In this document: positions 1 to 5,693 of the stretch, in pieces
Position numbering within the stretch: position 1 is the first letter of the stretch
How the letters are laid out: every line of letters starts with the position of its first letter
Assembly (NCBI GenBank): GCA_964642165.1
Contig: CAZXOC010000198.1
Coordinates: 1 to 14,452 of the forward strand
Direction of reading: 5' to 3'
Length of the DNA stretch: 14,452 nt
From: CAYRVX01 sp964642165
GTDB lineage: Bacteria > Planctomycetota > Phycisphaerae > SM23-33
Position numbers and translations under genes: made by a program
Notes under the pieces: model-generated
What the model saw: only the letters and a program-made list of their open reading frames with translations
What the model was told of the DNA's origin: nothing
Databases searched by the model: none

Positions 1-28
1 CGGCAAGCTCGAGCCCTCGACGCCCCAT
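1..28 (-). CDS. Possible 5' end of a gene running off the left edge
   Basis: On the minus strand an ATG at 28-26 is preceded by AGGAG with a 7-nt spacer, and the frame stays open to the window edge (MGRRGLELA). The strength and spacing of the ribosome-binding site are the only support. It would lie about 170 bp downstream of the PHP gene on the same strand. Nine codons are too few to name a product, and chance is a real alternative. Confidence 0.3.
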
Positions 29-101
29 GCTCGTTCTCCTGCTGACCGGCGGCGCACCGGAGCCCTTCGGCGTCCGCGCCCGTTCGCCGGGATGGGTCGT
101 T

Positions 102-121
102 CCCGGCACCGCCGTGCCGGG
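102..121. terminator. Perfect 8-bp hairpin downstream of the PHP gene
   Basis: CCCGGCAC (102-109) and GTGCCGGG (114-121) are perfect inverted repeats around a 4-nt loop. The hairpin lies 77 bp past the PHP gene stop and before the possible start at 28. No T-run follows on either strand, so a classic intrinsic terminator is not supported. It may be a U-less terminator or an mRNA-end stabiliser. A 10-bp palindrome (TCCCATGGGA, 126-135) lies beside it. Confidence 0.35.
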
Positions 122-197
122 GCGTTCCCATGGGAGTATCGCGCGTCCGGAAGTCAACACAAGGACATCTTCGCGGGAGCTGCGCAGTCGGAGGGCT

Positions 198-1001
198 CTA
201 CTCCGCGCGGAACATCGGATGGACGTCCTCCGGCGTGATGCCCAGCCGGTCGGCGTACGGCGCGAGCTTCGGCGTCAGGTCGAGGTCGGCGAGCCGGTGG
301 GCGTCGCTGGTGAAGTGGAAGCGGCAGCCCGCCTGCCTGGCCAGCGACAGCACGCGAAGGAACGTCTCCTCGCAGTGGCAGCGCTCCTTGCCCCGGCCCA
401 GCGCCGGGAACATGCCGGTGTGGATCTCGACGCTCACGTTGGCCTCGGCGGCCCGGCCGAAGCAGCCCGCGAACTGCTCGTCGCCGATCAGCGCGAGGAT
501 CTCGTCGAGCTGCTCCTCGAAGCCCAGCGTCAGGAACGGATGCGCCACGCCGGTGGCCAGGCCCGAGGCGACGACGTCGTCGAAGCGCCGCACCAGCTCG
601 GCGGCGACGTCGCGCGGCTCGCGCAGGGCCGCCGGCACGGTGAAGCCCTTCATGTGGAAGTGGCTGTGGGGGATGAGGACGTAGTCGAGGCGTTCGGCGG
701 CTGCGGGCGAGATGCCGAACTTCCCGCCGCCGCAGTACTCCGTCTCGCAGCCGACCAGCACGCGAACGCCGAGCGTGTCGTCGGGGAGCTGCTCGCGGAT
801 GCTCAGCACGTGGTCCACGTCCTGCGGGGCGTACCAGTCCGACGCCCCCGGCACGGCGGCGTCCCACATGTGGTTGGCGAAGCCGACGGTCGTCAGCCCC
901 AGCTCGGCCGCTCGCCGGATCACGGCCGCGGCGTCCATCGCGGGGTCGTGGCTGCAACTGGAGAGGTTCGTGTGCACGTGCACGTCGTGGTCGATGATCA
1001 T
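198..1001 (-). CDS. PHP-domain metallophosphoesterase (HisK-like)
   Basis: This is a 267-residue PHP-superfamily protein, a fold of metal-dependent phosphoesterases that includes histidinol-phosphatase and the PHP domains of DNA polymerases. Visible metal-binding motifs are HVH at residues 8-10, CETE at 85-88, HSH at 112-114, H154, IHTG with H194, and SDAH at 232-235. No polymerase or nucleotidyltransferase domain is attached, so it is a stand-alone phosphatase or phosphodiesterase, probably cytoplasmic. The start is the ATG at 1001, which places the HxH motif near the N-terminus as usual in the family; the longer upstream frame reads into the next gene and is rejected. It lies 40 bp downstream of the small membrane-protein gene on the same strand and is probably cotranscribed. 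Positions 703-759 are repeated exactly in the chimeric ORF at 3203-3475. The substrate is unknown. Confidence 0.85.
   Translation of the reverse strand: MIIDHDVHVHTNLSSCSHDPAMDAAAVIRRAAELGLTTVGFANHMWDAAVPGASDWYAPQDVDHVLSIREQLPDDTLGVRVLVGCETEYCGGGKFGISPAAAERLDYVLIPHSHFHMKGFTVPAALREPRDVAAELVRRFDDVVASGLATGVAHPFLTLGFEEQLDEILALIGDEQFAGCFGRAAEANVSVEIHTGMFPALGRGKERCHCEETFLRVLSLARQAGCRFHFTSDAHRLADLDLTPKLAPYADRLGITPEDVHPMFRAE
703..759 (-). repeat. 57-bp exact repeat inside the PHP gene
   Basis: This stretch, covering PHP codons 82-99 and parts of the codons on either side (VGCETEYCGGGKFGISP), is identical base for base to 3321-3377 in the chimeric ORF. The flanking PHP-like sequence of the two loci is only about 70% identical. 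Confidence 0.9.
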
Positions 1002-1041
1002 GGGTTGACCGATCCGAAGCGTTTGCCCGCCAGCCGCCGTC

Positions 1042-1470
1042 TCAGGGCTCGGCTGCCTTTCGGGCGCGATAGGCGAGAATGGCGGTCGCCAGGGAGAATC
1101 CGTGGACGCCCGCCCACACGACTCCCGTCGCGACGCCCCAGGCAGTTCCCCACCACCACCCCGCCACCAGTGCCGCCAGCACCACTGATCCCGGGGAGAG
1201 CCAAACGAGCAGGAAGATCGTGTCCCCCAAATGCGTTGGCCATGACAGGCGCCGGGAAAGCCAGATGAACAGCGCGCCATACAGCAGGCCCATGGGCGAG
1301 ACACCAGCGGAGATCCACCAAGGTCCCAATGCCGCCATTTTCACGGCCAGCGCGACGGTGGGCAAGACGTGCATCACCCCGGCCGCCACCAGGGTCGCCG
1401 AGCATCGCCGCAGCGCTCGGTCGCTTCCTGCCTTCGCCCTGTCAGGTATGTCTGCGTGTGAATGGGACAT
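1042..1470 (-). CDS. Small integral membrane protein, unknown function
   Basis: I do not recognise this 142-residue protein. It has a charged N-terminal stretch (residues 1-23) followed by about four hydrophobic segments, roughly 24-48, 51-72, 81-103 and 107-133, the last two rich in Gly, Ala and Trp (GWWWG near 104-108). It ends in a basic tail (YRARK). The start is the ATG at 1470 because GAGGG sits about 4 nt upstream of it; an upstream in-frame start at 1512 lacks such support. A promoter-like pair lies at 1533-1560 on the same strand. The PHP gene follows 40 bp downstream. A role in transport or anchoring cannot be inferred. Confidence 0.6.
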   Translation of the reverse strand: MSHSHADIPDRAKAGSDRALRRCSATLVAAGVMHVLPTVALAVKMAALGPWWISAGVSPMGLLYGALFIWLSRRLSWPTHLGDTIFLLVWLSPGSVVLAALVAGWWWGTAWGVATGVVWAGVHGFSLATAILAYRARKAAEP

Positions 1471-1532
1471 CGCCCTCGACCACGGTTCGGGAGAGGAGCC
1501 CCGGGCCGCCACTGTCGTGTGTCTTCTCGGTG

Positions 1533-1560
1533 ATCCTACCGCGCCTCAACGCCGTCGCAA
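1533..1560 (-). promoter_or_regulatory. Predicted promoter of the membrane protein-PHP operon
   Basis: On the minus strand TTGCGA (1560-1555), a 16-nt spacer and TAGGAT (1538-1533) form a sigma70-like pair. Transcription would start near 1526, giving a 5' UTR of about 56 nt before the ATG at 1470. The same form recurs upstream of several other genes in the window. It is read by eye only. Confidence 0.5.
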
Positions 1561-1584
1561 GGCCCGTGCCGGTCCTCGCAAGGC
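1555..1584. repeat. 9-bp direct repeat with 21-bp period
   Basis: TCGCAAGGC occurs at 1555-1563 and 1576-1584, two helical turns apart. The first copy overlaps the -35 box of the minus-strand promoter. It lies in the 301-bp divergent space between the membrane-protein gene and sulfatase 1, which otherwise holds only the two promoter candidates. It could be a regulator-binding site. Confidence 0.3.
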
Positions 1585-1663
1585 TTGACGCGTTGCCCCG
1601 GGGCATGTGCTTCCCCGAACGCACCCGGCGATCAGGAGGTCGGCGCCGGCGGCCTCCGGGGCC

Positions 1664-1691
1664 TTGCGGCGGGGCGATGTCGTGCTATCCT
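1664..1691 (+). promoter_or_regulatory. Predicted promoter of sulfatase 1
   Basis: TTGCGG (1664-1669), a 16-nt spacer and TATCCT (1686-1691) form a sigma70-like pair. Transcription from near 1698 would give a 5' UTR of about 74 nt before the ATG at 1772. No terminator-like attenuator is seen in that leader. Confidence 0.5.
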
Positions 1692-1771
1692 GACCGGTGG
1701 CTGATTCTCAACGGCCACAGACGCCGTTGCAGACAGAACGTCCATTCCGTGGGAATCCAGGAGGCTGGCCC

Positions 1772-3196
1772 ATGAACCGACGAGACTTCCTGAAGGCGAT
1801 GGGGGTCGGGGCGGCGGCGTGGGGGGCGAGGCGGCTCTCCCTTGCCGCGGCGGCCGGGGGCGGATCGGCCGAGCGGCCGAACGTCGTCCTCTGCATGACC
1901 GACGACCAGGGCTGGGGCGACGTCGCCTACAACGGCCACAAGCACCTCAAGACGCCCGTCCTGGACGAGATGGCGCGCACCTGCCTGCGGTTCGACCGCT
2001 TCTACGCGGCCGCGCCGGTCTGCTCGCCGACCCGAGGCAGCGTCATGACCGGGCGCCACCCCAACCGCTTCGGGTGCTTCCTCTACAACTACTCGATCCG
2101 CCCGGAAGAGGTCACGCTGGCCGAGGCGCTGAAGGGCGCGGGCTACGCGACGGGGCACTTCGGCAAGTGGCACCTCGGGCCGGTCAAGGCCGACTCGCCC
2201 ACCAGCCCCGGCGCGTGCGGGTTCGACGAGTGGCTCTCCCACGACAACTTCTTCGAGCTGGACCCCTCGCTCAGCCGCAACGGCGCCGAGCCGCGGAAGC
2301 ACGAGGGCGAGAGCTCCGAGATCGTCGTCGCCGAGGCCCTGCGGTTCATCGCCAAGGCCGCCAAGGCCCGCAAGCCCTTCCTGGCCGTCGTGTGGTTCGG
2401 CTCGCCCCACACGCCGTACAAGGCCCTGCCCGCCGACCGCGAGCCCTACGCCGACCTGCCCGCCAAGCAGCAGCACTACCTCGGCGAGATCGCGGCGGTG
2501 GACCGCGCGATGGGCAGGCTTCGCGCGGGGCTGCGGAAGCTGAAGGTCGCCGACAACACGCTGCTGTGGTTCTGCAGCGACAACGGGGCGACGGGGCCCG
2601 GCTCGACGGGCGGGCTGAAGGGCAAGAAGGGCGGCCTGTCGGAAGGCGGCATCCGCGTGCCGGGCATCCTGGACTGGCCGGCGCGCATCCGCAAGCCCAT
2701 GGCCACCGCCGTGCCCTGCTGCACGTCGGACATCTACCCGACCGTGCTGGACCTCGCGGGCGTCGAGGTGGCCGACCAGGTCCGCCCGATCGACGGGATC
2801 AGCCTTCGCGGCGTGATCGACGGCACGATGCGCCGCCGCCCGAAGCCCATCGCCTTCTGGAAGTACCCCAGCAGGCAGGAGTCCCGGAACCCGCCGTACC
2901 TGCCGCCCGACAAGCAGAAGGGCTGGTGGCGGACGTTCCGGAACCACAGGCACCCCGCGCCGGCGACGAGCAACTTCGGCGGCGAGGCGGCCCTGATCGA
3001 CAACCGCTACAAGCTGCACGTCTCGAAGGGCGGCGCCCGGCTGTTCGACATCGCCGCCGACCCGGCCGAGAGCAGGGACCTCGCCGCCGCCCACGGCGAC
3101 CTCGTCGCCAGGATGAGGTCCGAGCTGGGGACCTGGCAGGCCTCCGTCGAGCGGAGCCTCAGCGGGCGGGACTACCCGTCCGGGCGCAAGCGGTAG
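1772..3196 (+). CDS. Exported formylglycine-dependent sulfatase (sulfatase 1)
   Basis: This 474-residue arylsulfatase-family (S1) enzyme should hydrolyse sulfate esters, probably on a carbohydrate. The signature CSPTRG starts at Cys84, the residue that a formylglycine-generating enzyme would oxidise; no such enzyme is in the window. Other family landmarks are the metal-binding TDDQG at 43-47, GKWHLG at 131-136, SPHTPY at 211-216, SDNGA at 269-273 and LKGKKGGLSEGGIRVP at 282-297. The N-terminus (RRDFLK, then an Ala-rich segment to about residue 28) is a Tat-like signal peptide, so the protein is probably periplasmic. The start at 1772 is fixed by AGGAGG at 1759-1764 with a 7-nt spacer; a GTG at 1697 in the same frame is rejected. 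Length is normal for the family. Its stop lies 6 bp from the stop of the convergent chimeric ORF. The substrate is not determined. Confidence 0.95.
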   Translation: MNRRDFLKAMGVGAAAWGARRLSLAAAAGGGSAERPNVVLCMTDDQGWGDVAYNGHKHLKTPVLDEMARTCLRFDRFYAAAPVCSPTRGSVMTGRHPNRFGCFLYNYSIRPEEVTLAEALKGAGYATGHFGKWHLGPVKADSPTSPGACGFDEWLSHDNFFELDPSLSRNGAEPRKHEGESSEIVVAEALRFIAKAAKARKPFLAVVWFGSPHTPYKALPADREPYADLPAKQQHYLGEIAAVDRAMGRLRAGLRKLKVADNTLLWFCSDNGATGPGSTGGLKGKKGGLSEGGIRVPGILDWPARIRKPMATAVPCCTSDIYPTVLDLAGVEVADQVRPIDGISLRGVIDGTMRRRPKPIAFWKYPSRQESRNPPYLPPDKQKGWWRTFRNHRHPAPATSNFGGEAALIDNRYKLHVSKGGARLFDIAADPAESRDLAAAHGDLVARMRSELGTWQASVERSLSGRDYPSGRKR

Positions 3197-3202
3197 GGGC
3201 CT

Positions 3203-3323
3203 TCAGCAGCCCTCGAGGAATCGCCGCGCCAGCAGCAAGCCCTGCTTCTCACCGGCCTCGGAGCCGCTGAAGCTGGCGTCCTCCAGCCCGATGGAGACGA
3301 AGCCCTCGTAGCCGGCCGCCGCG
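3203..3323 (-). repeat. Direct repeat copy 1 (121 bp, isomerase 3' end)
   Basis: This segment aligns without gaps to 4561-4681 in the same orientation, with 10 mismatches, including the shared TGA stop. The pair brackets the proline racemase gene. Copy 2 is the 3' end of the intact isomerase gene. Confidence 0.9.
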
Positions 3324-3475
3324 GGCGAGATGCCGAACTTCCCGCCGCCGCAGTACTCCGTCTCGCAGCCGACCAGCTCCGCGGCCCGCGCGACGGTGTT
3401 GGCGGGGATCAGGTTCTCGTCGTGGCAGCAGCTCGACAGCGTCGTGTGGACGTGCACGTCGTGGTCGATGAGCAT
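3203..3475 (-). CDS. Chimeric ORF: PHP N-terminus fused to isomerase C-terminus, probable gene remnant
   Basis: This 90-codon frame combines pieces of two enzymes. Codons 1-34 resemble the PHP protein N-terminus (IDHDVHVHT, then AAEL; about 70% nucleotide identity to 900-1001). It then jumps over what would be 48 PHP codons to a 57-bp stretch (3321-3377) identical to 703-759. From there it continues in frame into the last 36 codons of the sugar isomerase: 3203-3323 matches 4561-4681 with 10 mismatches and no gaps. The product keeps HxH and CETE but loses the other PHP ligands, and a Glu aligned with isomerase Glu260 is Gly, so neither enzyme activity is expected. An ATG at 3475 has GGAGG 9 nt upstream, and the frame starts 33 bp after the proline racemase stop, so translation is possible. 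A TTG at 3484 is an alternative start. It is a degraded fusion of neighbouring paralogues or, less likely, a functional small protein. Confidence 0.6.
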   Translation of the reverse strand: MLIDHDVHVHTTLSSCCHDENLIPANTVARAAELVGCETEYCGGGKFGISPAAAGYEGFVSIGLEDASFSGSEAGEKQGLLLARRFLEGC

Positions 3476-3484
3476 CCGACTCAA

Positions 3485-3489
3485 CCTCC
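3485..3489 (-). promoter_or_regulatory. Ribosome-binding site of the chimeric ORF
   Basis: GGAGG on the minus strand lies 9 nt before the ATG at 3475. It is directly adjacent to the TTG at 3484, which it therefore cannot serve. It argues for the ATG and for retained translation of the fused frame. Confidence 0.5.
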
Positions 3490-3508
3490 ACGCACCGAGT
3501 GGGGGCGC

Positions 3509-4561
3509 TCACCAGATGTCGCCCACGGTGAATCCCTCGGGGAACGGGTCGTCCTCTGCGAGCACGTAGTTGCTGAAGCCGGTGATCCACGCCCTGCCGC
3601 CGATGGTCGGGACCACGGCGCGGTACGGCCCGACCTGCGTTTCCTCAACCAGCCGCCCCGTGAAGATCGTTCCCAGGATCCCTTCGTGATGGAAGTCCTC
3701 GTTCAATCCCAGCCTGCCCTTGGCGTGGAGCGCCGCCATCTTGGCGCACGTGCCGGTGCCGCACGGCGAGCGGTCGATCGCGCCGGTCCACGTGGCCGGG
3801 CGGTCCCAGTCGAGCTCGCCGGTCGAAACGGTCACGGCGTTCTTGGAGTGGGCCTTGGGGTGCGTCGGCGGCCCGGACAGGACGGCGATCGTGATGCCCG
3901 CAAAGCCCGGCTGCTCGGGGTGCACCACCGGCAATTGCTCCCGGGCCGCGGCCTTGATCATCTCGCTGATCCGCACGATGTCCCGCCCCTCGTCCGGCGT
4001 GAGGCGCAGGCCGAGCGGCTCGGCCTCGCTGAGGACGTAGAACATCCCGCCGTAGGCCACGTCCACGGTGACCGCGCCGAGATGGGGCACGTCGATCTGC
4101 CGGTCCAGGTGCACGGCGAAGGCCGGCACGTTGCGGAACGTGACCTGCCGGACCTTGCCGCCGGCGCAGTCGGCCCGAACGCGGATCAGACCCGCCGGCG
4201 ACTCCAGCGTCAGCTCCGTGACCGGCTCGCGCATGGGCACCATGCCGGTCTCCAGCAGGACCGTCGTGACGCAGATCGTGTTCGTCCCCGACATGCCCGG
4301 GTACTCCGTCTGCTCCATGATGACGAAGCCGGCATCGGCCTGCGGGTGCGTCGGCGGCAGGATCAGGTTGCAGTTCGCCGCGGGATAGCCGCGCGGCTCG
4401 CGCAGCATCAGCTTGCGCAGGCCGTCGGCGTGGTTCCGCAGGTGCTGCATCTTGTCGAACATCGTGCCGCCGGGCACGTCCAGCACGCCGCCGACGATGA
4501 CCCGCCCGTGCTCGCCGCAGGCGTGCGCATCCACCGCTTGTATCATCCGTGCCAAGCGCAT
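3509..4561 (-). CDS. Proline racemase-family enzyme, Ser/Cys type (hydroxyproline epimerase-like)
   Basis: This 350-residue protein belongs to the proline racemase superfamily, whose members epimerise proline or hydroxyproline, or dehydrate 3-hydroxyproline, using two opposed thiol/hydroxyl residues. The first site reads MSGTNT, so Ser91 replaces the usual first cysteine of the MCGH motif. The second site, DRSPCGTG, keeps Cys267. From family knowledge, Cys/Thr members are trans-3-hydroxyproline dehydratases and Cys/Cys or Ser/Cys members are racemases or epimerases, so 4-hydroxyproline 2-epimerase-like activity is most plausible but unproven. There is no signal peptide, so it is cytoplasmic. 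The start ATG at 4561 overlaps the isomerase TGA by one base (TGATG), indicating translational coupling. The gene sits between 121-bp direct repeats. No hydroxyproline oxidase or dehydratase is adjacent. Confidence 0.85.
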   Translation of the reverse strand: MRLARMIQAVDAHACGEHGRVIVGGVLDVPGGTMFDKMQHLRNHADGLRKLMLREPRGYPAANCNLILPPTHPQADAGFVIMEQTEYPGMSGTNTICVTTVLLETGMVPMREPVTELTLESPAGLIRVRADCAGGKVRQVTFRNVPAFAVHLDRQIDVPHLGAVTVDVAYGGMFYVLSEAEPLGLRLTPDEGRDIVRISEMIKAAAREQLPVVHPEQPGFAGITIAVLSGPPTHPKAHSKNAVTVSTGELDWDRPATWTGAIDRSPCGTGTCAKMAALHAKGRLGLNEDFHHEGILGTIFTGRLVEETQVGPYRAVVPTIGGRAWITGFSNYVLAEDDPFPEGFTVGDIW

Positions 4562-4681
4562 CAGCAGCCCTCCAGGAAGCGCCGCGCCAGAAGCAGGCCC
4601 TGCTTCTCGCCGGCCTCGGAGCCGTTGAAGTCGGCGTCCTCCAGCTCGATGGAGACGAAGCCGTCGTAGCCGGCCGCCGCG
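4561..4681 (-). repeat. Direct repeat copy 2 (3' end of intact isomerase gene)
   Basis: This is the parental-type sequence for the tail of the chimeric ORF at 3203-3323. The two copies are 1358 bp apart in register and in direct orientation. Homologous recombination between them would delete the proline racemase gene and the front of the chimera while leaving an intact isomerase end. Confidence 0.9.
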
Positions 4682-5424
4682 AGGATCTCGAAGGCCCGGC
4701 TCCAGCGCATCTGCCCGTGCCCGGGGATGGTGTACCGCCAGTGCGTCCCGCCGAAGGCGATCCGCTCGGCGAAGGTGGCCGGCTGCTCGCGCCCCAGCTC
4801 GTACCGGCGCTCGGCGAGGATCTCGGTGTCCTTGCCGTGGACGTGGCCGACGCGGGCGACGAACTCCTCCAGGAAGCGGACCGGGTCGATCCCCATGCGG
4901 ATCAGGTGCGACGGGTCGTAGTTCAGGCCGATGGCCGGCGAGTCGACGGCCTCGGCTAGCGCGCGGATCGTCTCGGGCGTGCAGCACAGGGCGCCGGGCC
5001 CGGGCCAACCCTCGATCACCAGCCGGGCGCCGCACTCCTCGAGCACGCCGGCGAGCCGGCCGAAACTGTCGGTCAGGAAGCCGAAGTTCTCCGCCCGCGG
5101 GCGGTCGGGCTCCTCGGGCAGCATGACGACGAAGAAGTTCCTCGCCATGCCGGCGCAGTCGCGGACGTACTGGCTGTTGGCGGCGACGGCCTCGTCGCGC
5201 CGCGCCGCGTCGGGCGAGATCATGCCGCGCCCGTCGGGCAGGTCGGCCGAGCCCACCGGCAGCGGGGCTTCGTGCATTTGCCGGACGGCCTCCACGCCGC
5301 GGACGTCGATGCACTCGAAGTCGTTGGCGCGGGCCCACTCGATCAGGCCGCCGAGGTCCTTCTGCCACTCGCCTCCGCCGCGGCGGAAGCCGATCCCGAA
5401 CTGTCCCGTGCGTGTGCTGCTCAT
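4561..5424 (-). CDS. Sugar phosphate isomerase/epimerase-like TIM-barrel protein
   Basis: This 287-residue protein fits the AP-endonuclease-2-type TIM barrel shared by xylose isomerase-like sugar isomerases and epimerases (IolE/IolI, tagatose epimerase). Likely metal ligands are Glu138 (VIEGWP), Asp170 and His173 (NYDPSH), His194 or His196 with Asp199 (HVHGKD), and Glu260 or Glu262 (SIELED). There is no signal peptide. The start at 5424 follows GGAG with an 11-nt spacer; the longer upstream frame is rejected as high-GC read-through. It heads an operon with the proline racemase-family gene and the chimeric ORF, and is divergent from a Gfo/Idh/MocA oxidoreductase, a common pairing in carbohydrate catabolism. 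Its last 36 codons recur at 3203-3323. The exact sugar is unknown. Confidence 0.88.
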   Translation of the reverse strand: MSSTRTGQFGIGFRRGGGEWQKDLGGLIEWARANDFECIDVRGVEAVRQMHEAPLPVGSADLPDGRGMISPDAARRDEAVAANSQYVRDCAGMARNFFVVMLPEEPDRPRAENFGFLTDSFGRLAGVLEECGARLVIEGWPGPGALCCTPETIRALAEAVDSPAIGLNYDPSHLIRMGIDPVRFLEEFVARVGHVHGKDTEILAERRYELGREQPATFAERIAFGGTHWRYTIPGHGQMRWSRAFEILAAAGYDGFVSIELEDADFNGSEAGEKQGLLLARRFLEGC

Positions 5425-5495
5425 GGCGTAGGGGTCTCCGTGCGTTGACCGGCGCGCCCGGCGTCGGCGGCGATCCGGCGTCGCGGCGCGGGCTC

Positions 5496-5523
5496 GCCGA
5501 AAGCGCGAATTGTGCGCTTCGGC
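5496..5523. promoter_or_regulatory. Imperfect palindrome, candidate operator in the divergent region
   Basis: GCCGAA (5496-5501), one bulged A and GCGC (5503-5506) pair with GCGC (5514-5517) and TTCGGC (5518-5523) around a 7-nt AT-containing centre. It lies in the 269-bp space between the isomerase operon and the oxidoreductase. It covers a possible -10 box for the operon, as expected of a repressor site. The regulator is not in the window. Confidence 0.4.
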
Positions 5524-5537
5524 GCGGCCGAGTGCAA
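5509..5537 (-). promoter_or_regulatory. Possible promoter of the isomerase-racemase operon
   Basis: On the minus strand TTGCAC (5537-5532) is followed after 17 nt by CACAAT (5514-5509), which matches TATAAT at four of six positions. A start near 5502 would give a leader of about 78 nt. This is weaker than the other candidates in the window because the leading TA is missing. Confidence 0.3.
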
Positions 5538-5582
5538 CGCCGCCCCTGCGGGCGTTCGTCCGGCTTGCCGTGCGGTCCGCGC

Positions 5583-5610
5583 TTGCAGTGGCCTGCGACC
5601 GTGGTAGACT
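5583..5610 (+). promoter_or_regulatory. Predicted promoter of the Gfo/Idh/MocA gene
   Basis: TTGCAG (5583-5588), a 16-nt spacer and TAGACT (5605-5610) match the promoter form seen before sulfatase 1. The predicted leader is about 77 nt before the ATG at 5694. Confidence 0.5.
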
Positions 5611-5693
5611 CCTCAGGAGTGGGCCGAGGCGACAGGTGCGTGGCGCGTGGTGCGCACGCCGGGGAGGGCCCGGCAGAGCGGGAGAGCAGCACA

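Noticed and set aside
27..1268. 413-codon plus-strand open frame over the PHP gene
   Set aside because: It is antisense to the PHP gene, whose metal-binding motifs are complete; the plus-strand product has no recognisable features.
5412..5693. N-terminal extension of the oxidoreductase through the divergent region
   Set aside because: The ATG at 5694 has a good ribosome-binding site and begins a Tat-like signal; the extension would cross the promoter and palindrome.
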